NCBI GenBank assembly: GCA_003116975.1
Contig: BGKB01000049.1
Coordinates: 248,001 to 312,000 of the forward strand
Origin: Aurantiochytrium sp. KH105
Taxonomy: Eukaryota; Sar; Bigyra; Thraustochytrida; Thraustochytriidae
Reading direction: 5' to 3'
DNA length: 64,000 bases
Part shown: piece after piece, positions 37,892 to 47,162 of the stretch
Numbering within the stretch: position 1 is the stretch's first letter
How the letters are laid out: every line of letters starts with the position of its first letter
The notes under the pieces: generated by a model
What the model saw: only the letters and a program-made list of their open reading frames with translations
Database searches by the model: none
Told to the model about the DNA's origin: nothing
Made by a program: the position numbers and the translations under genes

Positions 37892-39517
37892 ATGTTGACG
37901 TCAAGCTCGGGCAGGGATGATGAAGAGGAACTCGAGATGGCGGCACTGACGGACCTTGGAGCGACGACGCGCGGGTCCGAGGCAGCGACCGAGCAGGATG
38001 TGGAGAATGCAGACCTGTTGGCCAAGGAGGGCGCAGGGAAGAAGGTAGCGATTGGAAAAGGAATTGTCAAGGGCGATTTCGAGGAAGAGGAAGAGCCGAG
38101 CGCTGCGGCCGTCATGGCCGAGTTCAAGCTCTTTGGCAAACTTGCGCTGCCAGCGGTGCTGATCCAGCTGTCCTTCTCGCTGCAGAACACGTACACGTCA
38201 ACCTACGTGGGACGACACTTTGGCACGGTGGCACTGACGGGGTTCTCCCTCGCGAACCTGAGCGGTAATCTCGTGGTGCTTTCGTTGGTGATGGGCTTGC
38301 TGAGCGCCGCGGAAACGTTGACGCCGCAGGCCTTTAGTCTCAAGCAGTACCGGGAAGTGGGCCAGATCTGCGCGCGATCCTTTTTCTTGTGTCTCTTTCT
38401 TCTCACGCCGTTGGGCCCCATTCTCATGTACATGGACAAGATTTTGGTCTTTCTCGGCCAGCCAGAGGAATCCGCAGTGCTGGCCAAGGAGTTTTTAGAC
38501 ATTTACGCCTTTGCGTACCCTGCGTTGGTGTTTTGCGAGTGCGCTCTTCGTTTTTACCGCGCGCAAAACGTCACGCTCCCTTTTGTGTGGTTGTACGTTT
38601 TTGTTTTGTGCATGCACCCTGTCTATGTGCATCTTTTTGCGGAGGTTTTCGAGTTCGGATTTCAGGGCGCACCAATGGCGCACGTTGCTTCAATGAACAC
38701 TTTGGCGTTGCTCATTTTTATTCTCTTTCGCTTCGGCAAGCAGCACCATCCAGAGACCTTTCCGGCAAGTTTTGATGTGGAGTTCTGGCGCAAAGCTCTG
38801 CTGGACAAAAAGGGCGCCTGGCTCGTCGTTCAGCTTGGTATTCCGGGAATCATGTCGAACTCGGAGTGGTGGTTTTGGGAGGTTGTATGCTTTATAACGG
38901 GTCAGGCTGGCACCGCCTCCCTCGCGGCGCACACGATTGCATACTCGCTCATTCCTCTGGCCTTTATGATTCCGCTCGGATATGCCATTGGACTTTCCTC
39001 GCAGGTGGGCCAGCTTTTGGCGGTGGGCAAGGTATTACTAGCGAAGAAAGTGGCGCGCATTGGTACGATTGCGTGTTGCCTTACGACGACCACCTTTAGT
39101 GTCTGCATTTTCATATTCCGCGACGCTATCGTGAGTAGCTTTACGGATGATCCTCAGGTCAAGGAGCAGGCGAACGCTATTTGGCCCTGGGTGTGCGTCT
39201 TTTTGCTGGGTGACGCCATTTTCGGCGTTACGACGGGACTTATCCGCGCGCTAGCACTCCAAGCGCAAATGTCTTATGCGGTTCTCTTGTCGTTGTGGAT
39301 GCTTGGGATGCCATTGGTACTCTTCACCTTCAAGTACCTCGATCGTGGCGTGCTAGGCATTTGGCAGAGCATGCCTGTGATTTACTTTTTGCTCGATTCG
39401 CTGCTGGTGATCTGCGTCCTTCGCAAGGACTGGCGGGAGTACTCGCGCTCGATTTCTGCCAAGTTCGACAACACCGACGAGTCGTCCGAGGCTAAGAACC
39501 TCGCCACCCTCGCCTGA
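37892..39517 (+). CDS. MATE-family multidrug/toxin extrusion transporter
   Basis: A 541-residue membrane protein, first ATG at 37892. After an acidic cytosolic N-terminus of about 75 residues come about twelve helices in two six-helix halves. Typical MATE landmarks include the first helix (LALPAVLIQLSFSLQNTYTS), followed by VGRHFGTVALTGFSLAN, then LSAAETLTPQAFSLKQY, and in the second half QAGTASLAAHTIAYSLIPLAFMIPLGYAIGLSSQVGQLL. MATE proteins export organic cations or xenobiotics in exchange for H+ or Na+; the eukaryotic-type QAFS and SSQVGQ segments are intact. Substrate unknown. The frame extends upstream to 37871 through a GTG codon only. The C-terminus is hydrophilic, ending EAKNLATLA. 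Confidence 0.9.
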   Translation: MLTSSSGRDDEEELEMAALTDLGATTRGSEAATEQDVENADLLAKEGAGKKVAIGKGIVKGDFEEEEEPSAAAVMAEFKLFGKLALPAVLIQLSFSLQNTYTSTYVGRHFGTVALTGFSLANLSGNLVVLSLVMGLLSAAETLTPQAFSLKQYREVGQICARSFFLCLFLLTPLGPILMYMDKILVFLGQPEESAVLAKEFLDIYAFAYPALVFCECALRFYRAQNVTLPFVWLYVFVLCMHPVYVHLFAEVFEFGFQGAPMAHVASMNTLALLIFILFRFGKQHHPETFPASFDVEFWRKALLDKKGAWLVVQLGIPGIMSNSEWWFWEVVCFITGQAGTASLAAHTIAYSLIPLAFMIPLGYAIGLSSQVGQLLAVGKVLLAKKVARIGTIACCLTTTTFSVCIFIFRDAIVSSFTDDPQVKEQANAIWPWVCVFLLGDAIFGVTTGLIRALALQAQMSYAVLLSLWMLGMPLVLFTFKYLDRGVLGIWQSMPVIYFLLDSLLVICVLRKDWREYSRSISAKFDNTDESSEAKNLATLA

Positions 39518-40290
39518 TTTACGACCTATTAGAAGGTAGGTATGCAAGCCTGGTTTTTGTTTGTTGACTGGCGTCTGCCGTGCCTGAGCTCGGTATGCCC
39601 TAGTAAAGTACCCTTTACGAAGAAACCACGAAAAAGCTAAAGATTTAGGTCCCGTCTCTTTGCGATTGCGCACATGGGGAACAACATTCGTGTCCCCGAA
39701 GTTCGGCCCTCCTTCCCTCCTTTTTTCCCTTGTTGGTGCAACAAAAGAGAGAAAGAGAAGCAAGTTTGCAGTATGTAGTAGGCTTGAATCTGTGTCGGTT
39801 ACTTGGCCTGAAAGACTTCATTTTCACCGTCGCCAGTCGCGAAGGACGGAGAGGGGGACGATTGTCAAATCTGTGTGGTCGCGTGCATGGCCACCCCCTC
39901 TCTTCCCCCTTCCCCTCGGGCTACTTACTACCTGCAACCGAGACGAAACGCCTCGATCAGGTTGGACTGCTTCTCACGGGCTTACAACTTCTGAGCTGCA
40001 GGTGGCAGTTCCTGCTGCTGCCGAGGGCCAGAAGCTGCAGCTACAGCTGCAGCTGCCGCCGCGATGGTTTCAGGCAGCAGTGCAGACAGGTCGCTCATGG
40101 GAACACCAGCCAGTGAAAACCTCTTCGCTCGCTTAAGAGTCATTCGCGCAGCGCCCGCCACGAGAGCGACAATGAGTGTCTTTCAGGGCTCGAGCTGCCA
40201 AAGGTGGAAGTTCCTATACCAGTACTACTGGTAGTATACGCTGCCTTTTTAACGGTCATCTTCTGGCACACGCATCATGACCCTTTGGGG

Positions 40291-40330
40291 AGCGATGCGA
40301 GGCGATGCGAGGCGATGCGAGGCGATTGCG
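40291..40330. repeat. GCGATGCGAG tandem repeat
   Basis: About four copies of a ten-base unit (gaggcgatgc), the last with one change. Confidence 0.85.
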
Positions 40331-41355
40331 AACCCATTCCATGCCAAGCTACGCCGCACGCCACCTCGACCCACTTCGATCCGTGGCGCTCAGCGCCTCA
40401 GGCGACGCGAAGCGCTCTGCAACAGCGGCAGCGGGGGCGGGGCGGTCGCGGAAGGCGTTTTCCTTTTTCCCCATTTTCTAAGCGAGCAAGCAAGCAAGAG
40501 CAAGCAGTGCAGGCAGGCATGGACGATCTTCTTCGCACGGCGAACGCCCTCCGTCGAGCGGCTGCACCGTAACCAACGAGCCTCGACAAGCCACCCGTCG
40601 AGGAAGCGCCGTAAGCAACCAAGTGAAAGCGAGCAAGCCTGGCCGCGCTCCGGGCCATGTCATGACCTCGCGACCTCGCTCTCATCTCGCGCCCGCTCTC
40701 CTGCGCTTGCTCTGCCGCTCCGCGACCCTCGACGCGAGCGCGCCGAGCGCCTCGGGCTGGACGAAGGCGCGGCAGGAGGCGCTGCAGCTGCGTCCGTTGC
40801 GGGCCCGTGCCCGCCAGGAGGCCTGCTCGCTCGCCTCTGCCGTTTCTGGCCCAGCCAGCCTCTGGGACGAACGAAGTCTGCGCCACGACGCCGGGCGCCG
40901 AGACGGCCGCCTCGGCGCCGCCGCGCGGGCGACTGCCTGCCTGCGAGCGGAGGCAGGGCGCGAGCGAGCGAGCGAGCGAGCTGGCCCCGCGCGGCCCGAC
41001 GGCCAAACCCGAACTCGAACCCTCGCGCCTCGGTCGCGCATCCCAGCCAGCCCAGGCAGCCCGGAAAGCAGGGCAAGCCTGCACTCGTTCTCGCCCTCGT
41101 TCGCGCGGTGCGTTGCGCGCCCTCCCTCCCGCGAGCCGGGCGATCGCGGCGCGGCGGAGGCGGCAGAACCGCAAGGCAGGCACGGCGAGGAGGGAGGGAG
41201 GGAAGGGAGGGGAGAGGAGAAGAGCCTCGCGCGGAAGCGAGTTCGACGATCGCAGAAGGAGGCCCGGCTGCCTGCTGCCTGACGCTCGCACGCACGCACG
41301 CACGCTGGTCGCACGCCTGCGCGAGAGGTCGCGAAGCGGAGCGCGGAGAGCGTGG

Positions 41356-41430
41356 CGGAGCGGAGAAGAGCAGAGCGGAGCGGAGAAGAGCAGAGCGGAG
41401 CGGAGAAGAGCAGAGCGGAGAAGCAGAAGC
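41356..41430. repeat. 20-base purine-rich tandem repeat
   Basis: Three and a half copies of a unit reading gagcggagcggagaagagca, just upstream of the GLG1-type gene; it grades into AAGCAG/AGGCAG units to about 41450. Confidence 0.9.
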
Positions 41431-41562
41431 AGAAGCAGAGGCAGAGGCACGGGCGCCTCTCCGTGACTGTGCGTAAGAGAGGGAGGAGAGGCTTGCACGC
41501 GAAGCCCCGCACGAAGCCCGGCGCGAGGGCGAGCAGACTCGGGGAAACAGAGGCGGGCGAGG

Positions 41563-42633
41563 ATGCGAGCGTCGGCGGCGTGGTGGGCGGCGGTCGCCGC
41601 GGTGGCCGTGGCGGCCCTGCCCGCGGGCGCGCGCGCAGAGGTGACGAACCTCGCAGACCTGGTGCACATGCTGAGGCAGAAGCCTCTCAAGCCCAAGCGT
41701 GTGCAGGTCGTCGCGCACCTCCCGGATGACGCGACCATGGAGGAGATCGCAGCGACCGTGCGTGAGATGGAGTCCGTGGCGATGATGTTCTTCGCGGACG
41801 AAGAGCGACTCGTCGACGACGTCATCCCCCCGCACGCAAAGACCCATCCGCCGCGCATCCGACTGCGTGGGTACGCCCGCATTGGCCACATGGAGAAGCA
41901 GAAGATCTTCGTCGAGCCCAACTGGGCCACTGAGGCAGTGCGAGGCCAAATCGCATACAAACGAAACGACGGCCCCAGGCTGAGCGCATGCCACGACGAA
42001 ATCCTCGATCTCTGCGAGCCCGAACTTCCCTGGGACATGGGCGAGAGGGCCCTCACCGCGGGCGAGGTGACCGGCATCATCTCCTGCCTCCGCGACTTCC
42101 GGGAAGAGGTCAGCCAGACCTGCGCGACCTCGCTCGACCGCCTCCAAATCACCAACTACTGCAAAGATGACGTTCTCTCCTTTTGCGGCGACATCCAACT
42201 CGGCGGCGGCCGCGTACACAAGTGCCTCATGACGCATGCCGCGGAGCTTTCTGGACAATGCAGGAACTACTTTGCGGCCAAAAAGGACCAATTGACCCAA
42301 GCAAACTTCGAACAGGGTGCGGATGGCCCGCGCTCGTACGTGATCCACGGCGTTGTGGCGATGCTCTCGACGCTCCAAAAGTCACAACTCCACTACCGAG
42401 CAAGGTACTACATCGCCTTTGCCAGCGCGCTCGTCGCTGCCTGGGCTGCTGCTGTTGTCCTTTTCCTCGCGATGCGCATGATCTACCGCGAGTTGTGCCC
42501 TGCTTCCTCCGCAGTAAACAAGGAGGACCGAAGCGACCCTGCTGCCGCATACACCCTGGGAGACGACGATTCGAGCAAGAAACCGCTTCTTGAAACGGGC
42601 GATCGTCCGTCCCACCCTGCTCTTGTAAACTGA
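41563..42633 (+). CDS. GLG1 (Cys-rich Golgi repeat)-like type I membrane protein
   Basis: A 356-residue protein, ATG at 41563. A clear signal peptide (WWAAVAAVAVAALPAGARA) opens a lumenal domain of about 260 residues. The Cys-containing part has the GLG1 repeat pattern: C-H-D-E-I-L-D-L-C, then C-L-R-D-F..C, and C-K-D-D-V-L-S-F-C..G-G-G-R-V-H-K-C-L..L-S-G-Q-C. One membrane helix (YYIAFASALVAAWAAAVVLFLAM) and a 50-residue cytosolic tail with a KKPLLE dileucine-like motif follow. GLG1 proteins (ESL-1, CFR-1) are Golgi-resident sialoglycoproteins binding growth factors; here only about two repeats exist against sixteen in animals. The dileucine motif suggests endosomal or Golgi sorting. No intron. 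Confidence 0.78.
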   Translation: MRASAAWWAAVAAVAVAALPAGARAEVTNLADLVHMLRQKPLKPKRVQVVAHLPDDATMEEIAATVREMESVAMMFFADEERLVDDVIPPHAKTHPPRIRLRGYARIGHMEKQKIFVEPNWATEAVRGQIAYKRNDGPRLSACHDEILDLCEPELPWDMGERALTAGEVTGIISCLRDFREEVSQTCATSLDRLQITNYCKDDVLSFCGDIQLGGGRVHKCLMTHAAELSGQCRNYFAAKKDQLTQANFEQGADGPRSYVIHGVVAMLSTLQKSQLHYRARYYIAFASALVAAWAAAVVLFLAMRMIYRELCPASSAVNKEDRSDPAAAYTLGDDDSSKKPLLETGDRPSHPALVN

Positions 42634-43097
42634 GTTCCTCCTCCCTTCTTTCTCCCCAAATCCGAGCCTTTGCGGCTGATTCGATGTGCACCGTGTCTGC
42701 TTTAAATCCAGCAATGCCCGGCAAGCAGGCAAAGCAAGGACCTAGCTCCAACCAAGCGTAGAAGCTTCTCGCGTCCCGGTTCTGTACATGAACAATGGCA
42801 ACGGCATCAGCCAGCACACGTGTCTCAGGATGTCGTCTTCTTTTTCTTTTCTTTTTCTTTCTTTCTTCTTCTTGTCTTTACTTGCATGACGTCCACCTGT
42901 GTGTGTTACCTGTCGATGACGTACTCCATGCCTTGTTTTGCTTGTCCTCAGCGTTGCATACGCCTTTACCTCTTTATTTGGGTCTTGTTGGCAAGCAAGC
43001 GTGTTGGCCACATTCTTGGGTTACGACTGCTTTGACATTCAATGTAAGGAGAATGGGCCTTCTCTTGACTTCGTGTGCTTGTCGTTGCCCTCCGGCG

Positions 43098-43128
<31 letters not shown>

Positions 43129-43393
43129 CTTCTTCTTCTTCTTCATCTTTAACATTTCTGCGTTTTCAATTTTCATGTTGTGTGTCAGGCCGTTTGCCAC
43201 ATTCATTTTCCCCCACCCCAACAACAACCAAAAAAGGATCAGGTCAATCAGAACCTTATCAAGCGTCTCGACGATACGCATCCGAAGACGAGGCCAGCGT
43301 CGCGCGTCGTACACGTGCGCGCCGCCCGGCTCCGTACGCAGAGTATATACCCGTGATCGCTTCGTGCAAACCGCTCATCGACGGGCGCAAGCC
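42634..43393. other. Spacer with TTC microsatellite
   Basis: 3' flank of the GLG1-type gene, T-rich tracts near 42838-42875, a TTC microsatellite at 43100-43144, and the promoter region of the dynein light chain gene with a tatatac element near 43345. Frames here are poly-Phe/Ser or poly-Lys translations. Confidence 0.5.
43100..43144. repeat. TTC trinucleotide microsatellite
   Basis: Fifteen uninterrupted TTC units, non-coding. Confidence 0.95.
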
Positions 43394-43952
43394 ATGACTG
43401 CCGGGGCCGAGACGTTTGCCGCCCTGCGAGACAGAGCCGCCGAGCTTGCACGTGCGAGCTTGGAAACGACATTGCAAGGACACGACAAATATCATGCAGC
43501 CCAGGTACGTTTGCTTCAAGTCGTCGGTTGAAAAGTCGAGCGAGACAAGGGGCAAAGAAAATTGAGCGACCGCTGACCCGGCGGGCGAAACGATCATAGA
43601 TGCAAGAAATTGCAGAACAGGTGCCTGCTACCATCGCAGGCGAACTCGAGCAGCTTTCCGCCAATTTCAAGTTTGTTGGTAAGTTAAGCTTCGTTTCTTC
43701 GCCACTGCTCGCCACGTTGTCGCGACAAAAGCAGCATTGAAAGAGTCTCCCGAACCTACTTGCTAACACGCGCGCATATATGGCCGAGCAGTCACATGCC
43801 AGATCGTGCCGAAAGCTCAAGCTGGACGCTTTGGTATGCACGCCAGTAGCTCCTGCGTTTTCGACGCCGCCAAAGATGGCGCGTGCACCGTACAATGGGA
43901 AAACAGCGCTATCTTTTGCCTAGTGAACATTTTTGGTCTACATTTGCAATAA
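43394..43952 (+). CDS. DYNLT1: Dynein light chain, Tctex type (3 exons)
   Basis: I joined exons 43394-43504, 43600-43678 and 43792-43952 to a 116-residue protein. It matches the Tctex1 pattern throughout: an N-terminal helix (ARASLETTLQGHDKYHAAQ, like the LGGKEYQHSKVN segment), a central helix (EIAEQVPATIAGELEQL), the core strands NFKFVVTCQIVPKA, then GMHASSSCVFDAAKDGACTVQWENSAIFCLVNIFGLHLQ. Tctex light chains dimerise and link cargo or intermediate chains to cytoplasmic and axonemal dynein. The intron phases are 0 and 1, unlike the phase-2 introns of the LRR genes. The TAA stop overlaps an AATAAA at 43948-43953. Confidence 0.93.
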
Positions 43953-43974
43953 AGGATCCTAAGTGAAATGACAA

Positions 43975-44110
43975 GTCTTTTGTGCTCGGGCGGACTCTAG
44001 CCTGGCCATCTCGCGCTTGCTTGCTTGTTTCCTTGATTCCTTGCTTGCTTGCTTGCTTGTTTCCTTGATTCCTTGCTTTTTTGCTTGCTTCTTTGCTTGC
44101 TTGCTCATTC
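43975..44110. repeat. CTTG-rich imperfect tandem repeat
   Basis: Two copies of TTTCCTTGATTCCTTGC separated by CTTG runs, in the 234-base convergent spacer between the dynein light chain gene and the LRR coiled-coil gene. Confidence 0.85.
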
Positions 44111-44186
44111 AATAGCACTGGAAGCGAAGCTTATGCTGGAAGGGTTTGCCGCTTCCTACCTTTGAGCATTCTCTTTGATTTATCGC

Positions 44187-46857
44187 TCACGCGCCGCGAC
44201 CATCCGCCATGGCTTGCTCGAGGAGCATCTCGAGGATTCTGTCCTCGTCATCATCGTCGCTCGCAGACGCGCTTGCGGCATCCGCATCGTCCAAAAGTCC
44301 AAGAATACTTGCGCTCATTGCAGCTGATTCCACGGGTCTCCTTTCTTCTTGAGTTCCCTCAGGTCTCGATGGGCGAGCGTTCTCGATAAGCCTCGTGGTC
44401 CCATTTTCCACTTCACTTTCTGACGCCACCTGTGGTCGCTTAATCGGAGCCGCAAGACCCAAGCCAGGCAAGAGGCCTCTCCGCTCCGCATCCCGCAGCG
44501 TCCCAAGCAAGGCATTGCGCTCCCTGCGCAAGTTCTGGACCTCGGTGTCCTTTCGACGTAACCGGTCTTCAAGAAAGGCGACCCGGCTCGCCTCTTCGCG
44601 TGCAGCCTCGTCCACAAGACGAGCTAGCTCCCGCTCCTGCTGTTTAACACAAACACGGGCCGATGAAAGCTCAGCCTCCAATGCCGCTCGCGTATCCTCG
44701 AGTTCCTTGTGCTGCTCAGAGGATTTTGCTTCCATATCCTCAATCGTGGCTCGCAGATTCTTTTCTGCTTCGCTCTGGGTTCGGGCGAGAGTTTGCTCCA
44801 ACTCGACAATCCGACACTCAAGGCTGTCGACCCGTGCAGACCTCTCTGCTAAATGATTGCGGGCAAGGCTAAGCTTTTCACTTAGATCTGCCATCTTTTC
44901 AAATGCGCGAGCTGTCTCCTTTTCTGCAGCGGTCCGTGCAGCGCGCTCCCTCTTCCAGGCGTCCTTCGTGTCAGCCACCCGAAGCGCCAGTTCCCGAAGT
45001 TTCAAAGGCAAGAGCTGCAAGCGATCCTCGTATCGCTTTACACGGTTCAGTACGGCGCCCAGCGTTACTGTGTCGCCATCGACCTTTGCCGCCACAGCAA
45101 GCATTGTTTCTTTTGCGCGAAAGACTTCTGTCATTCTTCGTTGCGAAGTCATGGTCGCTTCGTGACAGCTGCGCTCCAGGGCGCGTGCCTGCGCCACGCT
45201 CGTGTCTCGCTCCCGACGCAAACGTTCGCATGTCTGCTGAGAAGCTTCGAGCTCTTTGCGAAGTTCTTCCAGCTCCTGCGTGTGCCGTGTCCCCGTGCGT
45301 TTGGCCTCGAGACGCGCGGCTCGATCTTGGATGAGGAGAGCAAACACTTTTTCGCGCCAGGCCGCTACCAGCGTGTCGGCGCTTGCGTCTTCGCCTCGCT
45401 CTCGTGAGTTGACGATCGCTCGCTCTTGCGCCACGAGCAAGCCTTCGAGGGCTTCGAGGCGCGACTCTTCCCGAAATCCTTTGCGCTGGGCCTGCAATGT
45501 GAGCGTCGCATTCTCCTTGCGCATTTGCTTCAATGCGCCCTCGCTCTCGCGTAAACGCTCCTTCCAATCAGACAATTCGCACTGAGACTCATGCAGTTTT
45601 GCTTCGAGCTCGCTGGCGCGATGCTTTGCTGCCTCTGCCGAGGCTGTGGCTTCTGCAACTGCGTTCTGTAGCCGCAAAGTCTCAAGCTGGAAAGTGTCTT
45701 GCGTTTGGACCGAGGCATTGTGATGTTCAACTGTCCACGTCTGCGCAGAAGCCCGTGCCTCACGAGGCGAGGTACCTACGGCAATCTCTGTCGTGGGCCT
45801 TTTGGAGGCACTCTCGATCACAGAGGTCTCGTTGTCCAAAGACGCTCGAGATTCCTCGTCAGGGGCAACAACGTCCTGCACATATGACTGCGCCAGACGT
45901 TGCCTCGGGCGCTGGACCTCTTGTTGCGCGCGGACAGCCTCAAGCTGTTGCAATATTTGCGTCACAAGCGCTCGTTCCTCGGCCATGGCGGTACGTTCGC
46001 GCTCCATTGCACGTCTGGCTTCTTGAATTTGCTCATTCTCTTCTCGCAGCTGTCTTGACGTTGCAGAGCGAGCAGGCCGTGGTGGCGGTACTGGGCGCAT
46101 GGGCGAATCGGTTTGTGCGCCAAAGTCACGTCCAAATGAGGCTTGGACGCTGACTTCTTCCCGTGCAACGGAATGCGCTGCAACTCTCGCTGGTGCGTCT
46201 CTCGCAATAGGGACGCCATCAAGTTGCCAGAGCCACGGAAAGCGCGCAGCCACCTTGGCACGATAGTCTGGGTGTCGCGATAGTGGACAACCAGCTAATG
46301 ACACTGATTCGAGAGAGGTTTTCCAGGCGTCAAGGCCATGGAGCGCTTCGACATCTGCAATCGCGTTGAAACTTAGATCGACTTTGCGTAACGAGGGGTT
46401 TATCGGAAACTGGCCCCCGCTGACAACTTGGATGTGGTTTCGTGCAAGGTTAAGCGTTTCTAATGCGCGAAGGCACTCCACACTGCGCACATCAAAGCTG
46501 CCAATCTGGTTGCCGGCGAGGTCCAGAATGATCAAGGTGGGCAGCAGCTCAAGGTTTTCCACCACGGCGATTTCTGTGTTTAGATGCGAAAGTACAGCAG
46601 AGTAAATGTGGTTCGTCTTCCTTTGTCAGTCTTGCTTTATTACTTTTACTTTCGCCACCGTACCAATCGCGAACGTGTCTGGCTGTTCGTGCTGCGCTCG
46701 CTGGCTTGGTATTGTAGTTTTTTTTTCCCGCCGTGATGGCATGCTCGAAAGCAGCGGCAGGCAACGTACGGTGTTCCGAGAGATCCAGCCATCCGAGGCC
46801 CGGATAGTCCGTGCGTATCTCGGTGGCGAGCGCACGCGAGATTTCCTGTAGCACCAT
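44187..46857 (-). CDS. LRR plus long coiled-coil protein (centrosome/cilium type)
   Basis: An 824-residue protein from two exons, 46770-46857 and 44187-46573 (phase 1, donor GTACGT). Exon 1 gives MVLQEISRALATEIRTDYPGL and joins at SEHQ-IAVVENL. Residues about 20-165 are SDS22-type LRRs (LIILDLAGNQI, LETLNLARNHI, LRKVDLSFNAI) capped by an LRRcap-like FPWLWQLDGVPI. From about residue 215 to 775 the protein is heptad-rich coiled coil (LEAVRAQQEVQ, ELEELRKELEASQQTCERLRRERD). The tail is Ser/Asp-rich and acidic (DDADAASASASDDDDEDR). This layout is typical of centrosomal or ciliary LRR proteins (CEP97, LRRCC1, LRRC49 classes); I cannot choose among them. Its proximity to the dynein light chain gene is probably incidental. 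Confidence 0.78.
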
Positions 46858-47162
46858 GCCACCGCGCTGCGCGCTAAAAGCGCTCCTGCTCGAGTTTATT
46901 TGCTTCATCGTTTGTTTGTTTGTTTGTCTGTTTGTCTGTTTGCGCGGAAATAAAAAATTGAAAATGAAAATGAAAACGGCCGGCGGTTCACGAAACGACG
47001 CCTGACGACCAGACCAGACTGTACGGCACAGCCAGGCACTGTCGTGGACCAAGAAAAGGACTTCTCTGCAAGCAATCGAAATAATGCCCTGCCATCAATT
47101 GCTCTTTTCTTCCTTTTCTTCGTTATACCAAAGTCAGGACATCATGATTTGGATGCCAATAA
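46858..47162. other. Short spacer with TTTG/TGTC repeats
   Basis: Promoter side of the LRR coiled-coil gene and 3' flank of the DENN gene. Contains a TTTGTTTGTCTG array at about 46910-46942. No gene seen. Confidence 0.45.

Larger units (their letters stand above)
39518..41562. other. Long GC-rich spacer with tandem repeats
   Basis: Two kilobases between the MATE and GLG1-type genes. The left part (39.5-40.2 kb) is of mixed composition with no gene. The right part is very GC-rich with GAGGCGATGC repeats (40291-40330) and a 20-base purine repeat (41356-41425). Very long open frames on both strands here are Arg/Ala/Ser-rich and lack domains, so they are not called. Confidence 0.5.

Noticed and set aside
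40398-42155. 585-residue minus-strand open frame, and an overlapping 572-residue frame at 40660-42378
   Set aside because: Both lie antisense to the GLG1-type gene and its GC-rich leader, have Ser/Arg/Ala-biased composition and repeat translations, and show no domain. They are shadows of high GC content.
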